Shown in pieces: positions 43,843 through 52,402 of a stretch of 64,000 bases of DNA. A program made the translations under genes and the position numbers. Numbering within the stretch: position 1 is the stretch's first letter; each line of letters starts with the position of its first letter. Below the pieces are notes generated by a model. That model ran no database searches and was not told the origin of the DNA. It saw only the letters and a list, made by a program, of their open reading frames with translations. The DNA is from Corynebacterium sp. 13CS0277 (GTDB lineage Bacteria; Actinomycetota; Actinomycetes; Mycobacteriales; Mycobacteriaceae), in contig NZ_PPDL01000007.1 of the NCBI RefSeq assembly GCF_002994655.1, forward strand, positions 62,001 through 126,000. Direction: 5' to 3'.

Positions 43843-45669
43843 CTAGCGCGCGAGGTACCGGGTCTTCATCACCCGGCGGGCGATCTTGCCGGAGGAGGAG
43901 CGGGCAATATCGTCGGGGGCGACGATGAGCACCTCACGGGGGGTAATGCCGTGGGCGGCGACGACGGCGGCGCGGATCGCCTCGGCGGCCTCCGCATCCC
44001 CATCCGTGCTCGTGCCGAGGTCGCGTTCGGCGACGATGATGAGCTGTTCGGTGTCCTCGTCGGCGTCGAGAGCGAAGGCGGCGACACAGTTGGGGCGGAT
44101 GTGGGTGGAGGCGTGCTCCACCGTGTACTCGATGTCCTGCGGGTAGTGGTTGCGGCCCGCGACGACGATGAGGTCCTTGATGCGGCCGGTGATGAAGATT
44201 TCCCCATCGATGAACACGCCGAGGTCGCCGGTCGCCATCCAGCGGTCGTCGTCCGCCGCGCCCTCGGCGCGGGAGTTCTCCGGCAGGCGGGAGGCGAGCG
44301 TGTTGCGGAACGTCGCGAGGGTTTCCTCCGGGCGGTCGAGGTAGCCGGTGGCCATGTTGTCGCCGTGGCACCACAATTCACCGACCTGCCCGTCGGGCAG
44401 CTCGGCGCGGGTGGCGGAGTCGACGATGACGAGCTGCTGGGGGCGCACCACGGAGCCGTTGCTCATGAGCGCCACCCCGTCGTCGACGACGACGGCGCGG
44501 CCGGCGGCGAGTTCCTCCCGGTCGACGTGCACCACCCGGGGGCGCTGCGGGGTCTGCGGGGTGGTGACCAGCAGGGAGGCTTCCGCCAGGCCGTAGGAGG
44601 GGCGCAGCACCCCGTCCGGCAGGCCGAAGGGCGCGAAAGCGGTGAGGAACTGGTCCACCGCCTTCGGGGTGACGGGCTCGGAGCCGACGATGACGCCGTC
44701 GATGCTCGACAGGTCGAGCTCCTCCCCGTCCTCGGGCAGGCCGTAGCGGGCGGCGAGTTCGAGGGCGAAGTTCGGCACCACCGTGTAGGTGGTGAGCTCA
44801 TCGCGGGCGTGCAGCTGGCGCGTCCAGCGGCGGGGCTGCTGGATGAAGTCCCGCGGCGTCATCATTTCCATCTCGAGGCCGAGGATGGTGACGAAGGCCG
44901 CCAGGATGATGCCCATGTCGTGGTGCAGCGGCAGCCAGCTGACGAGCCGCAGCGGGGTGCGCAGCTGGGCGGCGGCGAAGATCTGCAGCACGTTCGTCAT
45001 GATGGAGCGGTTGCTCAGCACCACACCGGCGGGGGTGCGGGTGGAGCCGGAGGTGTACTGCAAAAACGCCGGCAGGTCGACGGGCGCGCCCTGGGAGTGG
45101 GCGAGAGCCGCCCGCCCCGCGTCAGTCGTCAGCGGGTTGACGTAGTCGGCGGCGACGGTGTCGGGCAGCGCGTCGACGGCGAGGATGCGGGGGCGCTCGG
45201 CGGCGGGCCGGTCGGCAAAGAGGCGGCGCACGGCGGCGGCCGCCGCCTGGGTGGTGATGACGAACTTCGGCTGCGCGTCCGCGAGCACCGCCGTGAGGTG
45301 GTCGGCGTGGCCGGGCTCGTTCGGGTCGTACAACGGCACTGGCACCATGCCGGCGTAGAGCGCGCCCATGAAGCCGAAGATGTACTCGGGCGCGTTGCCG
45401 TTGAGGATCGCCACCCGGTCGCCGATGGTGCCGGTCTGCTGCAGGCGGGCCGCGATGGCCTTGATGCGGGTGTTGATGCCGTCGCGAGTGTAGTCGACGG
45501 CCACGCCGTCGCGGCTGGCGGAGTAGTCCCAGAAGCGCAGGCAGTGCCGGCCGCCGTCAGTGTCCGCCTGGTACAGCATCTCCGACAGGCCGGCCAGCGT
45601 GAGCTGGGGCGGCAGGTTAATGTTGCCACGTTCGTCGAAGAACTGGCCGATCGCCTGCGACAGATCCAT
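43843..45669 (-). CDS. fadD32: Long-chain fatty-acyl-AMP ligase FadD32
   Basis: Activates the meromycolate chain to acyl-AMP and loads it on the N-terminal ACP of Pks13. The 608-residue FAAL has YTSGSTRTPAGVVLSN (P-loop), PSYGLAEASL, WMATGDLGVFIDGEIFITGRIKDLI, and a C-terminal domain with the catalytic Lys in SSGKIARRV. The insertion typical of FAAL enzymes that blocks CoA use is consistent with GLEMEMMTPRDFIQQPRRWT. The ATG at 45669 has AAGGAG upstream. It is transcribed separately from pks13 here, unlike in mycobacteria. Confidence 0.9.
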   Translation of the reverse strand: MDLSQAIGQFFDERGNINLPPQLTLAGLSEMLYQADTDGGRHCLRFWDYSASRDGVAVDYTRDGINTRIKAIAARLQQTGTIGDRVAILNGNAPEYIFGFMGALYAGMVPVPLYDPNEPGHADHLTAVLADAQPKFVITTQAAAAAVRRLFADRPAAERPRILAVDALPDTVAADYVNPLTTDAGRAALAHSQGAPVDLPAFLQYTSGSTRTPAGVVLSNRSIMTNVLQIFAAAQLRTPLRLVSWLPLHHDMGIILAAFVTILGLEMEMMTPRDFIQQPRRWTRQLHARDELTTYTVVPNFALELAARYGLPEDGEELDLSSIDGVIVGSEPVTPKAVDQFLTAFAPFGLPDGVLRPSYGLAEASLLVTTPQTPQRPRVVHVDREELAAGRAVVVDDGVALMSNGSVVRPQQLVIVDSATRAELPDGQVGELWCHGDNMATGYLDRPEETLATFRNTLASRLPENSRAEGAADDDRWMATGDLGVFIDGEIFITGRIKDLIVVAGRNHYPQDIEYTVEHASTHIRPNCVAAFALDADEDTEQLIIVAERDLGTSTDGDAEAAEAIRAAVVAAHGITPREVLIVAPDDIARSSSGKIARRVMKTRYLAR

Positions 45670-45840
45670 TTCGGGCTCCTTGAGATAGTGGGGGTGGTGT
45701 CTACTCTACTGAGCGCCCACCCCACGCGAAGTTGAGGAAACACTCATATTACCGGATGTGGCGTGTTGTGCGCGCCGGAAAAGGCAGTGGGGGTGCAACA
45801 CTAACTGCGAGCCCACCCCCACCGACCGAGGGAGACACTT
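45670..45840. other. Divergent intergenic region between fadD32 and the HTH gene
   Basis: About 170 bases hold the promoters of fadD32 and the small HTH gene. I see no further gene or strong palindrome. Confidence 0.4.
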
Positions 45841-46065
45841 GTGACGTCGCGACTGCAGCGCGCCTTGCACCGAGTCCAAGCCTGCGCCATCGACGCCGCC
45901 GAGGCCCAGGAACGGCAGCGCGCCGCCGTCGCCGACGCCCGCGCCGCGGGCGCGACGTGGGAGGACATTGGCCGCTTCCTCGGCATCACCCGCCACGCCG
46001 CGGCCCGCCGCTACGGGCAGCGGCCGGCGAAAGACGAGCCGGACGACCAACTGCCCCTGTTTTAG
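45841..46065 (+). CDS. Small helix-turn-helix protein
   Basis: A 74-residue protein whose C-terminal half contains GATWEDIGRFLGITRHAAARRYG, the shape of a DNA-binding helix-turn-helix (helix 2 WEDIGRFLGI, turn, helix 3 RHAAARRYG) similar to many small actinobacterial HTH proteins. The N-terminal half is an Ala/Arg/Gln-rich helix. The GTG at 45841 has GAGGGAG upstream. It is divergent from fadD32 and tail-to-tail with the cutinase gene (stops overlap by 4 bases). It may regulate these mycolate genes, which is inference. Confidence 0.65.
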   Translation: MTSRLQRALHRVQACAIDAAEAQERQRAAVADARAAGATWEDIGRFLGITRHAAARRYGQRPAKDEPDDQLPLF

Positions 46066-46973
46066 GGCACGTCCGCGATGAGCCCGTTCGCCCAGTCAAT
46101 GAGCCACTGGGTGGCCGTCACCCCGGGCAGGGCGTCCGGGTTCGTGGCGTACTGGGCGTGGATGCCCGTGTTCGACACGACCGCTTCGGCGCGCGCCACC
46201 GCATCCGTCACCCCGATGGGCAGGTCGCAGATGTGGTCGTTGGGGGCGCAGATTTCCCACGTGCGGTCGGCCAGGGTGCCGAAGCCACCGGCGCGGGGGC
46301 CGCGCATCGTCGCCCCCGGGATGACGAACTGCACCACGGGGTTGAGCAACTCGAGCGACACCTCGGCGCCCACTCCGGGCACCTGGTAGCCGGGGTCGAT
46401 GCCGACGCCGGGCTCCCGGCGGCCGTCGGCGACGAGGGCGACGCCCAGAATGTTCTCCGCGGGGATCGGCTGCTCGGAGGTGCCGATGGTGTTCGCCATG
46501 TCGCCGGCGATGACCGCCCCCTGGGAGAAGCCCATGAGGAGGAACTTCGTCGCTGGGCACTGCTCGTGCATCGTCAGCAGCTCCGCCCGCAGCCGGGAGG
46601 TCCCCTCGTCGCGGCTTTCGTCGTAGCCCATCTCGTCCGGGGATTGCACGTTTTTGAACTGTGCCGTGTACGGCAGCGTCCACACCTTCACATCATCCGG
46701 CGCGTAGCGCTCCTGCAGGGGGCGGGTGACGGTGAGCAGGAAGCTCTGCGGATTGGCGTGCGGGTTGATGGGATCGTCCTCGGCACTGGATTCCCAGGTA
46801 CCGGGGGCGGCAATCACTTCGACGCGGGGGCACCAGTCGGGCTGTGCCGGGACGGGCGGGGCCGGGGGTGCCACGAGCGGGGCGTCCTCGCGGGTGGTGA
46901 CGTAGCGGAACACGCCACCGATGATGAGGAGCACGACCACGAGGGCCGCGAGAATCGTCAGGCCTTTTTTCAC
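46062..46973 (-). CDS. Cutinase-family thioesterase/phospholipase (Rv3802c-like)
   Basis: A 303-residue exported alpha/beta hydrolase anchored by an N-terminal helix (TILAALVVVLLIIGGVF). The nucleophile elbow is GFSQG (about residue 163), typical of the cutinase family, with late Asp and His in ICAPNDHICDLP and GIHAQYA. In M. tuberculosis the neighbour of fadD32 is Rv3802c, which acts on lipid esters and is tied to mycolate metabolism. Four cysteines could form two disulfides outside the membrane. The ATG at 46973 follows the DUF732 gene by nine bases. Confidence 0.85.
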   Translation of the reverse strand: MKKGLTILAALVVVLLIIGGVFRYVTTREDAPLVAPPAPPVPAQPDWCPRVEVIAAPGTWESSAEDDPINPHANPQSFLLTVTRPLQERYAPDDVKVWTLPYTAQFKNVQSPDEMGYDESRDEGTSRLRAELLTMHEQCPATKFLLMGFSQGAVIAGDMANTIGTSEQPIPAENILGVALVADGRREPGVGIDPGYQVPGVGAEVSLELLNPVVQFVIPGATMRGPRAGGFGTLADRTWEICAPNDHICDLPIGVTDAVARAEAVVSNTGIHAQYATNPDALPGVTATQWLIDWANGLIADVP

Positions 46974-46982
46974 GCGAGCCTC

Positions 46983-47447
46983 CTAGGGGCAGAACGCGCG
47001 GGTCGCCGCGTCCGTGATGGTGGCGGCCGCCGCCGCGGGGTCGACATCGAGGTAGCCCTGCTCCTGCAGCTGGCCGGCGAAACCCTCGACGAGGTAGCTG
47101 GTGGTGCCGTTGGACTTCGCCAGGCACACGTCCTGGGCGATGCCCACCAGCTGGTCTTCGACGCCCTCGACGCGGATGCCGGGCAGGTCATCCAGGTAGG
47201 CCTGCTCCTCGGCGGGGCGGCCCGGGGCGACGGTGGGGATTTCGCTGATTTCCCGCGTGCGGTCCTGCGGGGCGGGCGTCGTCGTGGTGGTCCGCGCCGG
47301 CGCGGACGAGGAGGAGGGCGCGGCGGGGGCGGCGGCGGGCGGCAGGGGGGCGACGGTGCTGGGCACCTGCTCCTCCTCCGCGGCGCTGCCGCAGGCGACA
47401 AGCCCCGCGCTCAGGGCGACGAGGGCAATGAGAGTGGATCGGGACAT
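46983..47447 (-). CDS. DUF732-like lipoprotein
   Basis: A 154-residue secreted lipoprotein. The signal peptide ends in the lipobox LVAC (Cys near residue 19), followed by a Pro/Ala/Ser/Thr-rich spacer to about residue 75. The C-terminal half has an early Cys (DVCLAKSNG), and a final FAGQLQEQGYLDVD...AFCP arrangement of the DUF732 type. The ATG at 47447 has AAGGAG upstream. It lies between the mycolyltransferase gene cop1 and the cutinase gene. Function unknown. Confidence 0.7.
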   Translation of the reverse strand: MSRSTLIALVALSAGLVACGSAAEEEQVPSTVAPLPPAAAPAAPSSSSAPARTTTTTPAPQDRTREISEIPTVAPGRPAEEQAYLDDLPGIRVEGVEDQLVGIAQDVCLAKSNGTTSYLVEGFAGQLQEQGYLDVDPAAAAATITDAATRAFCP

Positions 47448-47469
47448 GCGTACTCCTTGCATATGCACG

Positions 47470-47507
47470 TCTGGCCCCGCGGCGTGAGAACAAGCCGTGG
47501 GGCCAGA
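47470..47507 (-). terminator. Strong stem-loop after cop1
   Basis: TCTGGCCCCGCGGC pairs with GCCGTGGGGCCAGA with one mismatch around a ten-base loop, 14 bases behind the cop1 stop. It has no T run and sits just before the ribosome site of the DUF732 gene, so it may be a partial terminator or an attenuator between the two. Confidence 0.55.
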
Positions 47508-47521
47508 GACTTCTGGGCGGG

Positions 47522-49447
47522 TTACTTCTTGTCGACGTGGACGATGCCCATGAGCTGGCGGATGGTGCCGTGCTGGAAGTCCATCGTCAGGCCGCCGGCG
47601 GGAATGTTGGTGATGTCGGAGGTCGGCCAGCCGAGCTCACCCTGCTCCCAGCCGCGCTTGCCCCACTCGTCGCGAATATCACCGTTGGTGATGAAGTGCG
47701 CGCCGGTGGCGGGCGACCAGTAGAAGCTGCCGTTGTCGAAGTTCTGCAGCACGCCACCCGGGATGGCGATCTCGTTGCTGGTCGGGGCGCCGAGCTTCGA
47801 CTTCACGGTGTTGATGGCGGTGTAGCGCTTCGCGATCTCACCCTTGACGACGAAGGCCTTGTCGCCGTTGCGGACGACGTAGCCGTTTTCGAACTGCTGC
47901 ACCAGCAGGCTGTCGTTGTTGTCGGGGCCGGCGACGGGCTCGGAGATCGGGTAGCCGAGGAGGCCGGCCTCCCAGCCTTCCTCACCCCACGCGTCGAACA
48001 TGTCCTTCGGCATGGCCTGCGCGCCGGTCTCCGGGGTCCAGTAGATGGAGCCGTTCTGGAAGTGCACGTAGCGGCCACGCCCGTCGGGGGTGATCTGCTC
48101 GTTGGTGATGGGGAACCCGAGCCAGGACTCAGGGCCGCCCATCTCCGAGTAGCGGGCGCTGATGCGGCCGATGAGGACGTGGGCGCCGGTGTCGGCGGAC
48201 CAGAACGCACGGCCGGCGGTGAAGTCCTCCGCCTTGCCGCCGGCGAGGTCGTACTCGTTGTTGATGCAGGTGCCGAACTCGCCGGACTTCGTTGCCTCGG
48301 CAATGAGCCCGACGGGGGTGCAGTCCGCGCCCCGGTCTTCCTTCGGCACGCCCAACGCGTCGGCCATGTAGGGCCACGCCTCGGACATTTCGAACTGCCA
48401 GTAGGGCCAGTTGTGCACGCCGGAGGGGCGGAAGCGGGAGATGACGTCGACGCCGGCGCGCTTCGCGCGGTCGACGAACGTCTGGGTCGTCATGCGGGAC
48501 ATGACCTCCAGGCCGATGCCGGCCATGTTGGAGGGGCCGGTGGCGACGGAGCCGGGCTTGCCGTAGTCGTCGGTGCCGCTGCCCGCGGACACGTAGACGA
48601 CCTTGCCCTTGAGGGCTTCGATGCCGAGCTTCGGGTCGTTGTCGACCCAGCGCTTCGTGCCCGGGGTGCCCCACATGGCGTTCGCGTCGTAGCCGCCGCC
48701 GTCCTGCAGGGCGCCGCTAATGCCCATCGGCATGCCCAGCGAGGTGGTGTCCAGGTACCCGGAGAACGAGCCCACGAAGTCGAAGAGGTCGGGGCGGTGC
48801 TCCGCGAGGTTGATGGCGGCCGTGCCGCCCATCGACAGGCCCGTGATGGCGCGCTTGCCGTTGGAGCGGTAGCCCTGCTTGAGCACCGCCGGCAGCTCCT
48901 GGGTGAGGAAGGTCTCCCACTTGTAGTTCTTGCCGTTGTCCGGGCGCTCCCAGTCGGTGTAGAAGGAGGCTTCGCCGCCGACGGGCAGGATGACGTTGAC
49001 GTTGCGGTCAGCGTACTGGGTGACGATGTTGGTGTGCTGGGTCCAGCCGTTCTCCTGCTCGTTGGCGCGCAGGCCGTCGAGTGCCCACACCTCGGGGAAG
49101 GTCTTATCGGGCTGGGAGAACCAGTCGCGGGCCAGGAGGATCTGCACCTGGATGGGCTTCTCCGGCATGGCGGCGGAGCGGATGTAGAGGGCGACGCGCC
49201 GGTCGCCGAGCCACTCCTGCTTCTCCACGGACACTCCCTCCGGGAGGCCCTCAATCTTGGGGAAGTCGGTGCGCAGCGGGGTGCGCTCCGGGGCGGAATC
49301 GTCCTGCAGGTAGTCGGAAATGCTGCTGGAGGACCCAAACAGGGAGCTCTGGGCGCCGGCCGGGAGGGTCAGGGCGCCCAAGCCGACGGCCAGTGCCGCC
49401 GGGATGGCGAGGTAGCGCCGCTTCGGGGACTGAAAACTGTTGCGCAT
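47522..49447 (-). CDS. cop1: Corynomycolyltransferase with C-terminal LGFP repeats (Cop1/MytA-like)
   Basis: Secreted alpha/beta hydrolase that moves corynomycolate between trehalose and arabinogalactan. The 641-residue protein has a signal peptide (cut near GAQ-SS), an antigen-85/esterase domain with [14 protein letters not shown] and the nucleophile Ser in GLSMGG (about residue 200), a late His in GVHNWPYW, and then four or more repeats with the pattern ...W-LG-FP-(I/T)-(S/T)... of LGFP type (for example SWLGFPI, GLLGYPI). The LGFP part is thought to bind the wall. An inverted repeat at 49602-49624 precedes it. Confidence 0.9.
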   Translation of the reverse strand: MRNSFQSPKRRYLAIPAALAVGLGALTLPAGAQSSLFGSSSSISDYLQDDSAPERTPLRTDFPKIEGLPEGVSVEKQEWLGDRRVALYIRSAAMPEKPIQVQILLARDWFSQPDKTFPEVWALDGLRANEQENGWTQHTNIVTQYADRNVNVILPVGGEASFYTDWERPDNGKNYKWETFLTQELPAVLKQGYRSNGKRAITGLSMGGTAAINLAEHRPDLFDFVGSFSGYLDTTSLGMPMGISGALQDGGGYDANAMWGTPGTKRWVDNDPKLGIEALKGKVVYVSAGSGTDDYGKPGSVATGPSNMAGIGLEVMSRMTTQTFVDRAKRAGVDVISRFRPSGVHNWPYWQFEMSEAWPYMADALGVPKEDRGADCTPVGLIAEATKSGEFGTCINNEYDLAGGKAEDFTAGRAFWSADTGAHVLIGRISARYSEMGGPESWLGFPITNEQITPDGRGRYVHFQNGSIYWTPETGAQAMPKDMFDAWGEEGWEAGLLGYPISEPVAGPDNNDSLLVQQFENGYVVRNGDKAFVVKGEIAKRYTAINTVKSKLGAPTSNEIAIPGGVLQNFDNGSFYWSPATGAHFITNGDIRDEWGKRGWEQGELGWPTSDITNIPAGGLTMDFQHGTIRQLMGIVHVDKK

Positions 49448-49601
49448 GGGAGGGTGTGACGTCCTTTAATCGTTGGGCGTGCGACTCCACACCAGGTCGC
49501 AGAAGCTCGCCACCGAAGGGTGTGCCGCCCGGGGGTTCCCCTCCCCCGGCCGCCCCGGTGGGCGTGTGGATCGCGTGGCCGCGGGCGCGACCAAAACTTT
49601 C

Positions 49602-49624
49602 CTCAAGTTTAAGTTGAACTTGAG
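49602..49624. promoter_or_regulatory. Inverted repeat CTCAAGTT-N7-AACTTGAG upstream of cop1
   Basis: A perfect 8-bp inverted repeat, locally AT-rich in a GC-rich region, lies about 155 bases before cop1 and just after the terminator of cmtB. It may be an operator or part of the cop1 promoter; no regulator is assigned. Confidence 0.45.
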
Positions 49625-49661
49625 ACTTTTGCCAGGGGCGCACCCGGCGTGTCAGAAAAAA

Positions 49662-49692
49662 ATCCCCGGAACTTCCTTGCCGTTCCGGGGAT
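49662..49692 (-). terminator. Terminator after cmtB
   Basis: ATCCCCGGAAC pairs with GTTCCGGGGAT around a nine-base loop, followed on the minus strand by a run of seven T. It begins six bases after the cmtB stop. Confidence 0.9.
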
Positions 49693-49698
49693 GACGCT

Positions 49699-50712
49699 TT
49701 ACCAGGCGCCCATGACGTCGAGCACGCGGCCCTTCGTGCGATGCAACTGGTCGGTCCAAATACCCCAGTTGTGCACACCAGCCGGCGTGTACTCCACCGT
49801 CGGGTTGAGGCCCATCGCCCGGGCCTTCAACTCCCACGCCACCGTCGAATTCCGCGACAGGAACTCCAGCGCCCAGCCCATGACGCGCGACGCCAAGGGG
49901 AGGTTCAAATCAGCCGGAGTCCACAACCCCGTCGACGCGGACACATAGGTGTCGATGCCGCGCAGGCCACCCATGTTCCAGAACGGGTCGTTTTCAAAAC
50001 GCCGCGGCGACAACACCGAGGTGTACATGGAGTTCAGGTTGAACCCGCCGGTATCAATGAGCGCCATCCGCAGCAGCGTCTGCATGCCCGGCGCCGTCGT
50101 CGTCAAGTACCCGGAGAAGCTCAACGCCTGGCGGAACTGGTTCGGGTGCCGGGACGCCAAGTTCAGGGCGGCGGTGCCACCCATCGACAGGCCCGCAATG
50201 GAATTACGGCCCGGGTTCACCCCAAAGTGCTGCTGCAGGTAGCCGGGGAGCTCCGCGGTGAGGAAGGTCTCCCACTTGTAGATCACCGGCTGCGAGGAGC
50301 TGAACGTGGCCGGGGCATCCCAGTCCGTGAAGAAGGAACCCGCACCACCAATCGGCATGACCACAGTGATATTGGAATCCGCATAGGTGGCGGGGGCGTC
50401 GGCGTACACCGTCCACCCCGTGAAGTTATTGTCGGCCCGCATGCCGTCAAGCAGGTACAGGCCCGCGTCGCCGCCGCGGCCCGCCGGCTGGATGAGCACC
50501 GGGATGGCGCGGCCCATGGCCGGCGACCACACGTCGCAGCGCTGCACCCAGTAGCCGGCACCATCCCACTCGCAGGTACCGGTCGCGTCGGGCCGCAACC
50601 AGTCGCGGTTGCCGGCGTGCGCCGGCGGGGCGGCAATCGTCAGCGCGGTCGCGGCCGCCACCGCCACAGCGGCAACCTTGGTGCCGAGGGCACGCAACAA
50701 TCGTCGGGACAT
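49699..50712 (-). CDS. cmtB: Corynomycolyltransferase (Cmt/MytB-like)
   Basis: A 337-residue secreted mycolyltransferase of antigen-85 type without LGFP repeats. It has a signal peptide cut after APPAHA, LLDGMRADNNFTGW, the nucleophile GLSMGG (about residue 170), and a late catalytic His in GVHNWGIW. Transfers corynomycolate to trehalose monomycolate or arabinogalactan outside the cell membrane. It lies between cop1 and ubiA; in other corynebacteria aftB follows such a gene, but not here. The symbol marks the class and not exact orthology. Confidence 0.85.
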   Translation of the reverse strand: MSRRLLRALGTKVAAVAVAAATALTIAAPPAHAGNRDWLRPDATGTCEWDGAGYWVQRCDVWSPAMGRAIPVLIQPAGRGGDAGLYLLDGMRADNNFTGWTVYADAPATYADSNITVVMPIGGAGSFFTDWDAPATFSSSQPVIYKWETFLTAELPGYLQQHFGVNPGRNSIAGLSMGGTAALNLASRHPNQFRQALSFSGYLTTTAPGMQTLLRMALIDTGGFNLNSMYTSVLSPRRFENDPFWNMGGLRGIDTYVSASTGLWTPADLNLPLASRVMGWALEFLSRNSTVAWELKARAMGLNPTVEYTPAGVHNWGIWTDQLHRTKGRVLDVMGAW

Positions 50713-50875
50713 GGTTCTCCTTGGCCATCGGGCCCCACAGAAAGGGGCGGGAATTTCTCCAGCTACATCGTCGCTTGAGACCGAATCGTTACCTTAACGT
50801 ACACCGGCAGCCCCTGGCCACACATCTTCTCCTACCTATGATGGGCATCACCCGACCACCCCTGGGCACAAAAAA

Positions 50876-50911
50876 TGCGGGATCGGATGATCTCTGCCAT
50901 CCAATCCCGCA
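50876..50911 (-). terminator. Terminator after ubiA
   Basis: TGCGGGAT pairs with ATCCCGCA, and an inner GGATG/CATCC pairing lengthens the stem. The minus strand continues with TTTTTTG. It begins 17 bases after the ubiA stop. Confidence 0.8.
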
Positions 50912-50927
50912 CGAGCCCCGGTGGCGA

Positions 50928-51905
50928 CTAGCCCAACCCCGGGATCACGTACACCGCCATCGCGATGCACGCCATCCACAGCACCGCCAGGGCCTGCAGC
51001 ACCCGGTCCGACAAGGCAATCTCGTCCGGCGCCCCACCGTCACCACGGTCCACGTCGGCCGCGTAGCGCAGGATCGCCACCGTGAACGGCACCATCGAAA
51101 TCTGGTACCACACCCCCGCCGCCGGCGACACCGCCACCTTCGACAGGTTGAAGCCCCACAGGGCGTAGCTCATGACCACCGCCGTCGCCGACAGGGTCCA
51201 CACGAAGCGCAAATAGGTCGCGGTGTAGCCCTCCAGGGACTTGCGGATCTTCGCCCCGGATTCTTTCGCGAGCAGGATTTCGGCGTACCGCTTGCCGGAG
51301 GCCATGAACAGGGAGCCGAAGGCGGCCACCAGCAGGAACCACTGCGACAGCGCAATGCCGCCGGCGACACCGCCAGCCATGGTGCGCAGCATGAACCCGG
51401 AGCTCACCAGGGCGATATCGATGACGGGCTGGTGCTTCCAGCCGAAGCAGTACCCCAACTGCAGGGCAATGTAGACCGCCATGACGATCGCCAAGTTCAC
51501 ACCCGACGTCGCCAGCAGACTCACGCCGACGGAGGCGACGATGAGGACCACCGCCATGATGTACGCCAGGTTCACCGGCAGCATGCCGGCAGCGATCGGC
51601 CGGTAGCGTTTCGTCGGATGCGCCCGGTCGGCCTCCACGTCGCGGGCATCGTTGATGAGGTAGATGGCGGACGCCGCCATGCAGAACACCGCGAACGCGA
51701 TGCCCACATCGATGAGGGTGCGGTGGTGGAACAACACATCCCCGCCGGCGGCCGCCGGGGCGGCCAGCACGAGAACGTTCTTCACCCACTGCTTCGGGCG
51801 CAGCGCTTTCACCATGGCGTCCGGCAGGTTCTTCGGGGGTTGCGCGCTCGCCGGCGGCTCCACGCCGGCGGTATGCGGCTCAGAGCCCAACAGTTGCTCA
51901 CTCAA
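50928..51905 (-). CDS. ubiA: Decaprenyl-phosphate phosphoribosyltransferase (DPPR synthase, UbiA family)
   Basis: Transfers phosphoribose from PRPP to decaprenyl phosphate, the first step to decaprenyl-phospho-arabinose. The 325-residue membrane protein has about nine helices and the UbiA aspartate motif NDARDVEADRAHPTKRYRPI (near residue 85), with the second Asp-rich loop less well marked around VIDIALVSSGFMLR. The downstream PAP2 gene overlaps by ATGA, and that in turn overlaps glfT2. It belongs to the conserved glfT2-PAP2-ubiA operon. Confidence 0.9.
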   Translation of the reverse strand: MSEQLLGSEPHTAGVEPPASAQPPKNLPDAMVKALRPKQWVKNVLVLAAPAAAGGDVLFHHRTLIDVGIAFAVFCMAASAIYLINDARDVEADRAHPTKRYRPIAAGMLPVNLAYIMAVVLIVASVGVSLLATSGVNLAIVMAVYIALQLGYCFGWKHQPVIDIALVSSGFMLRTMAGGVAGGIALSQWFLLVAAFGSLFMASGKRYAEILLAKESGAKIRKSLEGYTATYLRFVWTLSATAVVMSYALWGFNLSKVAVSPAAGVWYQISMVPFTVAILRYAADVDRGDGGAPDEIALSDRVLQALAVLWMACIAMAVYVIPGLG

Positions 51906-52402
51906 CGGAAATCCTTTCGCGCCACCAGGGCGGCCGTGGCGGCACCCACCGCCGCGCCGCAGGCAACATCACTGGGGTAGTGGACGCCGAGTACCATACG
52001 CGACGCCATCATGACAGGCACCCCCACCACCGGCCACGGGGTGCGCAGAATCACCGCCGCCGCCACCAACGCGCCCGCGGTGGAGGTGGCGTGGCTCGAC
52101 GGGAAACTGTAATTGCTGGGGGTGGCAACACCGACGGTGATGCGGGGATCGTGGGGGCGCCGGCGGCGCACCACACGCTTGAGCACCACGGAGGCGGCGT
52201 GGGAGACAAACGCGGAGACGCCGACGGTGGCCCAGCGGTGCCGGCGGTCGAGCAGCATGCCCGCCCCCGCCAGCGCGAACCAGCCGAGGGCGTGCTCGCC
52301 GAAGTGGGACAGCCCGCGCGCTGCCTGCAGCACCCGGGGGGTGCCGCAACGCTGCTGCAGGGCGACCAGGAGGTCTGCTTCGCGGTCGGTGAAACTAGCC
52401 AA
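51902..52402 (-). CDS. PAP2-family phosphatase, decaprenyl-phosphoribose-5-phosphate phosphatase (Rv3807c-like)
   Basis: Predicted to remove the 5-phosphate from decaprenyl-phosphoribose phosphate. The 166-residue membrane protein has the three PAP2 motifs: KRVVRRRRPHDP (K-x6-RP), PSSHATSTAG (PSGH-like) and SRMVLGVHYPSDV (SR-x5-H-x3-D). The size matches relatives if translation starts at TTG 52402, inside the last codons of glfT2. Upstream GTG codons in the glfT2 region would give a longer protein of unusual composition. It overlaps ubiA by four bases. Confidence 0.8.
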   Translation of the reverse strand: MASFTDREADLLVALQQRCGTPRVLQAARGLSHFGEHALGWFALAGAGMLLDRRHRWATVGVSAFVSHAASVVLKRVVRRRRPHDPRITVGVATPSNYSFPSSHATSTAGALVAAAVILRTPWPVVGVPVMMASRMVLGVHYPSDVACGAAVGAATAALVARKDFR

